Positions 59,966-63,453 of a stretch of 63,453 nt of DNA are shown piece after piece (position 1 is the first letter of the stretch; every line of letters starts with the position of its first letter). The notes under the pieces are model-generated. The model did not search any database, had not been told where the DNA came from, and saw nothing but the letters and a program-made list of their open reading frames with translations. A program made the translations under genes and the position numbers. Source of the DNA: Oscillospiraceae bacterium (GTDB taxonomy: Bacteria > Bacillota > Clostridia > Oscillospirales > Ruminococcaceae); contig JALELV010000019.1 of assembly GCA_022768545.1 (NCBI GenBank), forward strand, positions 1-63,453, written 5' to 3'.

Positions 59966-62299
59966 TCAGTTGTCTCTGCGGCGGCCGATGGTGATCCCAA
60001 CGGCGATGGCGAGCCCGAGCGCCGCCAGAACCGCCACGCCGATGGCCACATACAGCCAGATGCTGGGGCCGGGGGCGTCCGGTTCGCCGGGAACCACAAC
60101 GGGCTCATCCGGGCCGGGGTCCTGCTCCGGGGAGGAGGGTTCTTCCTGCGGCTCCGAGGAGGGTTCCTGGGACTCCGGGGAAGATTCCGGACGGGAGGAG
60201 CTCTCGTTGGACGAAGAGGAGGAAGGCGCAGAGGGCGCCACAGGGGTCACCGTTCCGGTGGAGGGGTTGGAGGCAGCCGGGGAGGAATGGGAGGAGGACG
60301 CGGAGGAAGAGGAGGAAGAAGAGCTGTTCAGAGCGCTTCCGGTGTATGCTCCCTTCACCTGACTGTCGGTGAGAACGTAGTCATAGCTATGGGTGAGTAC
60401 AAACTTTACATAGCCGCTGCTGTCCTCCTTCAGGTCGGAATAAAGAAGCTCCAGCCTGTCTTTGGAGGGATTGTAGCGATAGAGATAATACTTGGAGGCG
60501 CTGATCTCCGGCTGCAGCATCAGCCCTGCCTTGCCGGGCAGCTTGCCGCTGTAGCGAAGGGTAAAGATGTCGTAGTCCGCGCGTCCCACCAGGTCGTCGA
60601 TCTCCTGTTCGTAATCGCTTTCCCGGAAGATGCGGGTATCCATATAGATCAGCTCGGAGGGGACGTCGATCTCGGAGCCCTTGAAGCGCCAGGCGTAGCC
60701 ACGGCCCTCAAACTCGATGGAGCGGTTGGAATAGCTCTTTTTCATCAGGTGGAATACATCGTAGCACACATTATATTCCGAACGGACGTCGAAGGAGACA
60801 AGATCACCCTTTTTGGAATCTTTGAGATCCGGTTTAACTTCGCTTGCCTCCAGCAGGGTGTCCCGGTCGGAGGAGGAACCGGAAGAAGAGCTGGATTTCC
60901 CGGCAAGGTTGGAAATGCTCTGGTCGGTCACCAAATAGCTGCCGCCGGCGGAAAGGGGAACGGCGAGTTTTCCGTCGGCTGTGGTGGAGGCCCGAAGAGA
61001 TGAAGGCTTCTGCAGCTTATCCTCCGAGGCGGAGATGAGATAAAGATAGGGGGAAGCGCTTTGGATGGCGGCCTTTTTTCCCAGCGTCAGAACGGTCCCG
61101 GAGGGGAATGCGCCGCTTTGGACGGTGGAGAAGGTTTGATAATTGCCGCCAGTGATCTTGTTATAGCGCAGGACGCGTTCCAGAATGGCCTGTTCCGGCG
61201 CAGAAAGGGCGGCCTGGCTCACGTCTACGCTGCACACGGCGGAAGAATCGAAGGCGGAGGAATGAAAAGAAAAGCTGTGGGCGCCGGCGCTGTAGACGCC
61301 GTTTTGCCACCCGAAGCCGCTCGAAAGGCCGGTGAGGGTGAGGTTTTTCAGCACCAGGGAGCCGGTGTTGCCGTCGGTGACCTGGGCGGAGGCCGGGTCT
61401 GCAAAGGTGAGGGCTCCGGAGGCCGCAAAACCGTCAACTTTATTTGTTCCGCCGCCTTGGAACGCGGCGGAGGCGGCGCTGCTGTGGAGCAGGGCGCCGT
61501 TTTCCTTTTCAAACAGGATATTGCCGGTGGCAGTGACATTGTCCACCGTGACCCCCGCGGCTTTGACGGTGATATTCCCGGTGAGGGAAGAAGTGGTGCC
61601 GGTAAAGCGGAGGGTGACGTTTTCCTTGGATAGGGAAATGTCTTCTGTAAGCGCAAGGCCGTTTACCACGACCTCGGTACCCGCTTTGACGATATCGCTG
61701 TCCAGCAGGGCCTGGAGGGAGCCGAAGGAAGCGGTTTTCCCGCCATAGGAGGCGGTCAGCGACTTTGAGGCTGCATCGGCGCCGGTGTTTTGGGAGACCT
61801 CCACTTTATTATAGACATTTACGGTAAAGGTGAGGGTATGGGTACTGTCCGGCGCGGAGGGGGGATCCGCGGGAGGATCCGCCGTACTCCAAACTTCAAT
61901 CGTGACGGTGAGATCGGCGCTCCCGAGGGCTTTCCCGGTGATCTCGATGGCGTTGGGAGAGCCTGCCTTTACTGCAGCGTCCGCAATGCCGGTGTTGGAG
62001 CTTACGACGGAGCCGATGCGGATAAGACTGCCATCCAGAGCGGGGGCCTGCGCACCCTGATCAGCAGCCGTCAGCGGATAAATGAAGCGGACGACGGGCG
62101 CGGTGATATCCGTCAGGTGGATGGCGGCGGAGGTATCGTTTGCGGCGCGCTCAAGAGCGGTGCTCCCGTCCGGGAGCGGCGAGGCGGTAAAACCGTACTG
62201 CGGCGGATCCGGCGAATCGGCAAAGGCCACAAAGCCCAAAGAAAAGACTACGGCGAAAATGAGCACGAGCAGGAGAATTTTTCGGACCATCTGTTTCAT
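59966..62299 (-). CDS. Large Ser-rich cell-surface protein, unknown function
   Basis: 777 residues. Sec signal peptide (about 1-28, cleavage near AFADSPD), an extended region rich in Ser, Thr, Ala and Gly with beta-type repeats such as SLSKENVTLRFTGTTSSLTGNITVKAAGVTVDNVTATGNI (right-handed beta-helix-like), a central charged domain (about 480-610), then a Ser/Pro/Glu linker and a C-terminal membrane segment (IWLYVAIGVAVLAALGLAIAVGI) with a short basic tail. It lacks an LPXTG motif, so it is held by the transmembrane helix. I chose the ATG of MKQMVRK with GGGGTGG upstream. Role unknown; adhesion or sensing are guesses. Confidence 0.8.
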   Translation of the reverse strand: MKQMVRKILLLVLIFAVVFSLGFVAFADSPDPPQYGFTASPLPDGSTALERAANDTSAAIHLTDITAPVVRFIYPLTAADQGAQAPALDGSLIRIGSVVSSNTGIADAAVKAGSPNAIEITGKALGSADLTVTIEVWSTADPPADPPSAPDSTHTLTFTVNVYNKVEVSQNTGADAASKSLTASYGGKTASFGSLQALLDSDIVKAGTEVVVNGLALTEDISLSKENVTLRFTGTTSSLTGNITVKAAGVTVDNVTATGNILFEKENGALLHSSAASAAFQGGGTNKVDGFAASGALTFADPASAQVTDGNTGSLVLKNLTLTGLSSGFGWQNGVYSAGAHSFSFHSSAFDSSAVCSVDVSQAALSAPEQAILERVLRYNKITGGNYQTFSTVQSGAFPSGTVLTLGKKAAIQSASPYLYLISASEDKLQKPSSLRASTTADGKLAVPLSAGGSYLVTDQSISNLAGKSSSSSGSSSDRDTLLEASEVKPDLKDSKKGDLVSFDVRSEYNVCYDVFHLMKKSYSNRSIEFEGRGYAWRFKGSEIDVPSELIYMDTRIFRESDYEQEIDDLVGRADYDIFTLRYSGKLPGKAGLMLQPEISASKYYLYRYNPSKDRLELLYSDLKEDSSGYVKFVLTHSYDYVLTDSQVKGAYTGSALNSSSSSSSSASSSHSSPAASNPSTGTVTPVAPSAPSSSSSNESSSRPESSPESQEPSSEPQEEPSSPEQDPGPDEPVVVPGEPDAPGPSIWLYVAIGVAVLAALGLAIAVGITIGRRRDN

Positions 62300-62460
62300 A
62301 AAATCCACCCCTTTTTAAACAAAGCGAAGTTTTCTTTCTGTCTACTAAACCACAGGCGGGAGGAAAATGTTACATTTGCCCCAAGGGCAGCACGCGGGCC
62401 GCCTTTCTATTAAATAAGTGTCGGCCAAGAAATATTGCTGCACTGGTTTTCCGGGACCGC

Positions 62461-63375
62461 TTACAGCAGGGAAAGGTCGTAAGGGGTGACCTGGTAGACA
62501 AAATAGTTCAACCAGTTGGAGAAGAGAAGGCTTGCATGGCCGCGCCACCGATGCACAACGGGAAGGCTGGGGTCATCATGGGTGAAATAATTGACCGGGA
62601 CTGAGATAGGAAGGCCTTTTTCCACATCGCGGAAGTATTCGGAGGCGAGGGTGTCCCGGTCATATTCCGAATGTCCGGTGACAAAGATCTGCCGCCCATC
62701 CCGGCGGGAGATGATGTAGGGGCCGGCGGCGTCGGAATAAGCAAGGACCTGCAGATCCGGCTGGGCCTCCACGTCTCTTTGGTCTACCCCGGTATGGCGG
62801 GAATGGGGCGCAAGGAAGGATTCGTCAAACCCGCGGATCAGCGGATGGGTGGGGTGCAGGATGCGGTGCTCAAAAATGCCGAACATCTTCTCCGGAAGAG
62901 GATGCTTGTCGACGCCATAATGGTGGTACAAAGCGGCCTGGGCACCCCAGCAGATATGGAAGGTGGAGTAGACGTGGGTCCGGGTCCAGTCCATGATCGT
63001 CACAAGTTCCGGCCAATAGTCCACTTCTTCAAAAGGCAGGTTTTCCACAGGAGCGCCGGTGATGATAAAGCCGTCGTAGCGCTCATCCTTGATATCTTCA
63101 TATGTTTTGTAAAATTTGAGCAGATGCTCGCTGGAAGTGTTTTTGGAGGTATGGGAGGCGGTTTGGATCAGGTCGATATCCACCTGAAGCGAAGTGTTGC
63201 CCAAAAGCCTCAGCAGCTGGGTTTCGGTATTGATTTTTGTAGGCATCAGATTCAGAATGCCGATTTTTAAAGGACGAATATCCTGATGAAGCGCCCGGGC
63301 TTCTGTCATGACAAAAATGTTCTCCGACTCCAGGACCCTGGCGGCCGGCAGAGCATCGGGAATTTTGATCGGCAT
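62461..63375 (-). CDS. metA: Homoserine O-acetyltransferase (MetA family)
   Basis: 304 residues. Starts MPIKIPD as family members do. Catalytic Cys 142 in [10 protein letters not shown], His and Glu in TGHSEYD. Position 111 is Glu (ITGAPVEN), the residue reported to select acetyl-CoA in Bacillus cereus MetA, while E. coli MetA has Gly and uses succinyl-CoA. First committed step of methionine synthesis. ATG with GGAGG upstream. Single gene with a promoter and operator-like repeat. Confidence 0.93.
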   Translation of the reverse strand: MPIKIPDALPAARVLESENIFVMTEARALHQDIRPLKIGILNLMPTKINTETQLLRLLGNTSLQVDIDLIQTASHTSKNTSSEHLLKFYKTYEDIKDERYDGFIITGAPVENLPFEEVDYWPELVTIMDWTRTHVYSTFHICWGAQAALYHHYGVDKHPLPEKMFGIFEHRILHPTHPLIRGFDESFLAPHSRHTGVDQRDVEAQPDLQVLAYSDAAGPYIISRRDGRQIFVTGHSEYDRDTLASEYFRDVEKGLPISVPVNYFTHDDPSLPVVHRWRGHASLLFSNWLNYFVYQVTPYDLSLL

Positions 63376-63397
63376 AAAGTACCTCCAAGAAACCATA

Positions 63398-63443
63398 ATA
63401 ATGTAGACATTATCATTGTACGGGTTTTGTAAGGAAAAATCAA
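63398..63443 (-). promoter_or_regulatory. metA promoter and operator-like inverted repeat
   Basis: Minus-strand TTGATT (63438-63443), 17-base spacer, TACAAT (63415-63420). Immediately downstream, ATAATGT-ag-ACATTAT (63398-63413) spans the start of transcription, a position suited to a repressor. No SAM riboswitch is visible, but the sequence ends 10 bases beyond the -35. Confidence 0.65.
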
Positions 63444-63453
63444 GAAATGCGGC

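Noticed and set aside
60190-60340. Ser codon run as a possible tandem DNA repeat
   Set aside because: The repetition is a low-complexity Ser/Pro/Glu linker in the surface protein, with mixed codons and no exact repeat unit.
58814-61003. Plus-strand open frame of 729 codons
   Set aside because: It is antisense to the cdaR-like and surface-protein genes. Its Gly/Arg-rich repeats mirror the Ser/Pro/Glu linker of the real gene, and it has no start signal.

Overview
The window reads as chromosome from a GC-rich, endospore-forming Firmicute of the class Clostridia, most likely an Oscillospiraceae-type gut anaerobe. The evidence is the spoIVB-spo0A pair, a T-box leader, a lysine riboswitch and a guanine riboswitch, strong AGGAGG ribosome binding sites, sigma-A promoters with 17-bp spacers, two ferredoxin-dependent 2-oxoacid oxidoreductase clusters and fructoselysine catabolism genes. 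The genus cannot be fixed from the sequence alone. No rRNA, tRNA, CRISPR array, insertion sequence or prophage was seen. Genes are dense and lie on both strands.

Layout. 0-4.6 kb: end of an unknown gene, NAD synthase, a DtxR/MntR-like regulator with a YibE/F membrane protein, and a Cys-rich DUF3795-like protein. 4.9-8.9 kb: T-box-controlled iorA-iorB-phenylacetate-CoA ligase operon for aromatic 2-oxoacids. 8.9-11.3 kb: a MerR/TipAS regulator broken by one stop codon, then rarA. 11.3-16.3 kb: fructoselysine genes (3-epimerase, kinase, deglycase) with a DeoR regulator and a YgjP-like metallopeptidase. 16.3-19.6 kb: patatin-like lipase, radical SAM protein, and a MATE exporter behind a structured leader. 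19.5-23.4 kb: asd-dapA-dapB-ACT operon under a lysine riboswitch. 23.4-26.3 kb: queA, thpR and tgt. 26.4-35.2 kb: guanine riboswitch, xpt, a BMP-type nucleoside ABC importer, a PatB/MalY-type lyase and pyrimidine-nucleoside phosphorylase. 35.5-44.6 kb: EamA transporter, aldo/keto reductase with iron-sulfur domain, sbcCD and a calcium-type P-ATPase. 44.7-48.3 kb: GH25 lysozyme, spoIVB, spo0A. 48.5-53.9 kb: P-loop ATPase, a four-subunit 2-oxoacid:ferredoxin oxidoreductase, HD protein, DUF1653 protein, agmatine deiminase. 54-59.9 kb: a probable functional unit of CdaR-type regulator, glycerate kinase, sodium:solute symporter, small membrane protein and secernin-like peptidase. 60-63.4 kb: a large Ser-rich cell-surface protein and homoserine O-acetyltransferase.

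How the parts fit. Most of the window serves amino-acid and nucleoside scavenging: oxidation of aromatic and branched 2-oxoacids through ferredoxin, use of Amadori products, nucleoside uptake and phosphorolysis, and lysine/methionine synthesis, much of it controlled by RNA leaders. The most interesting unexplained pieces are the CdaR-glycerate kinase-symporter-secernin cluster, the unidentified attenuator in front of the MATE gene, the phased direct repeats at the DeoR and frlB promoters, and the nonsense-interrupted TipAS regulator that keeps its own 19-bp-spacer promoter.
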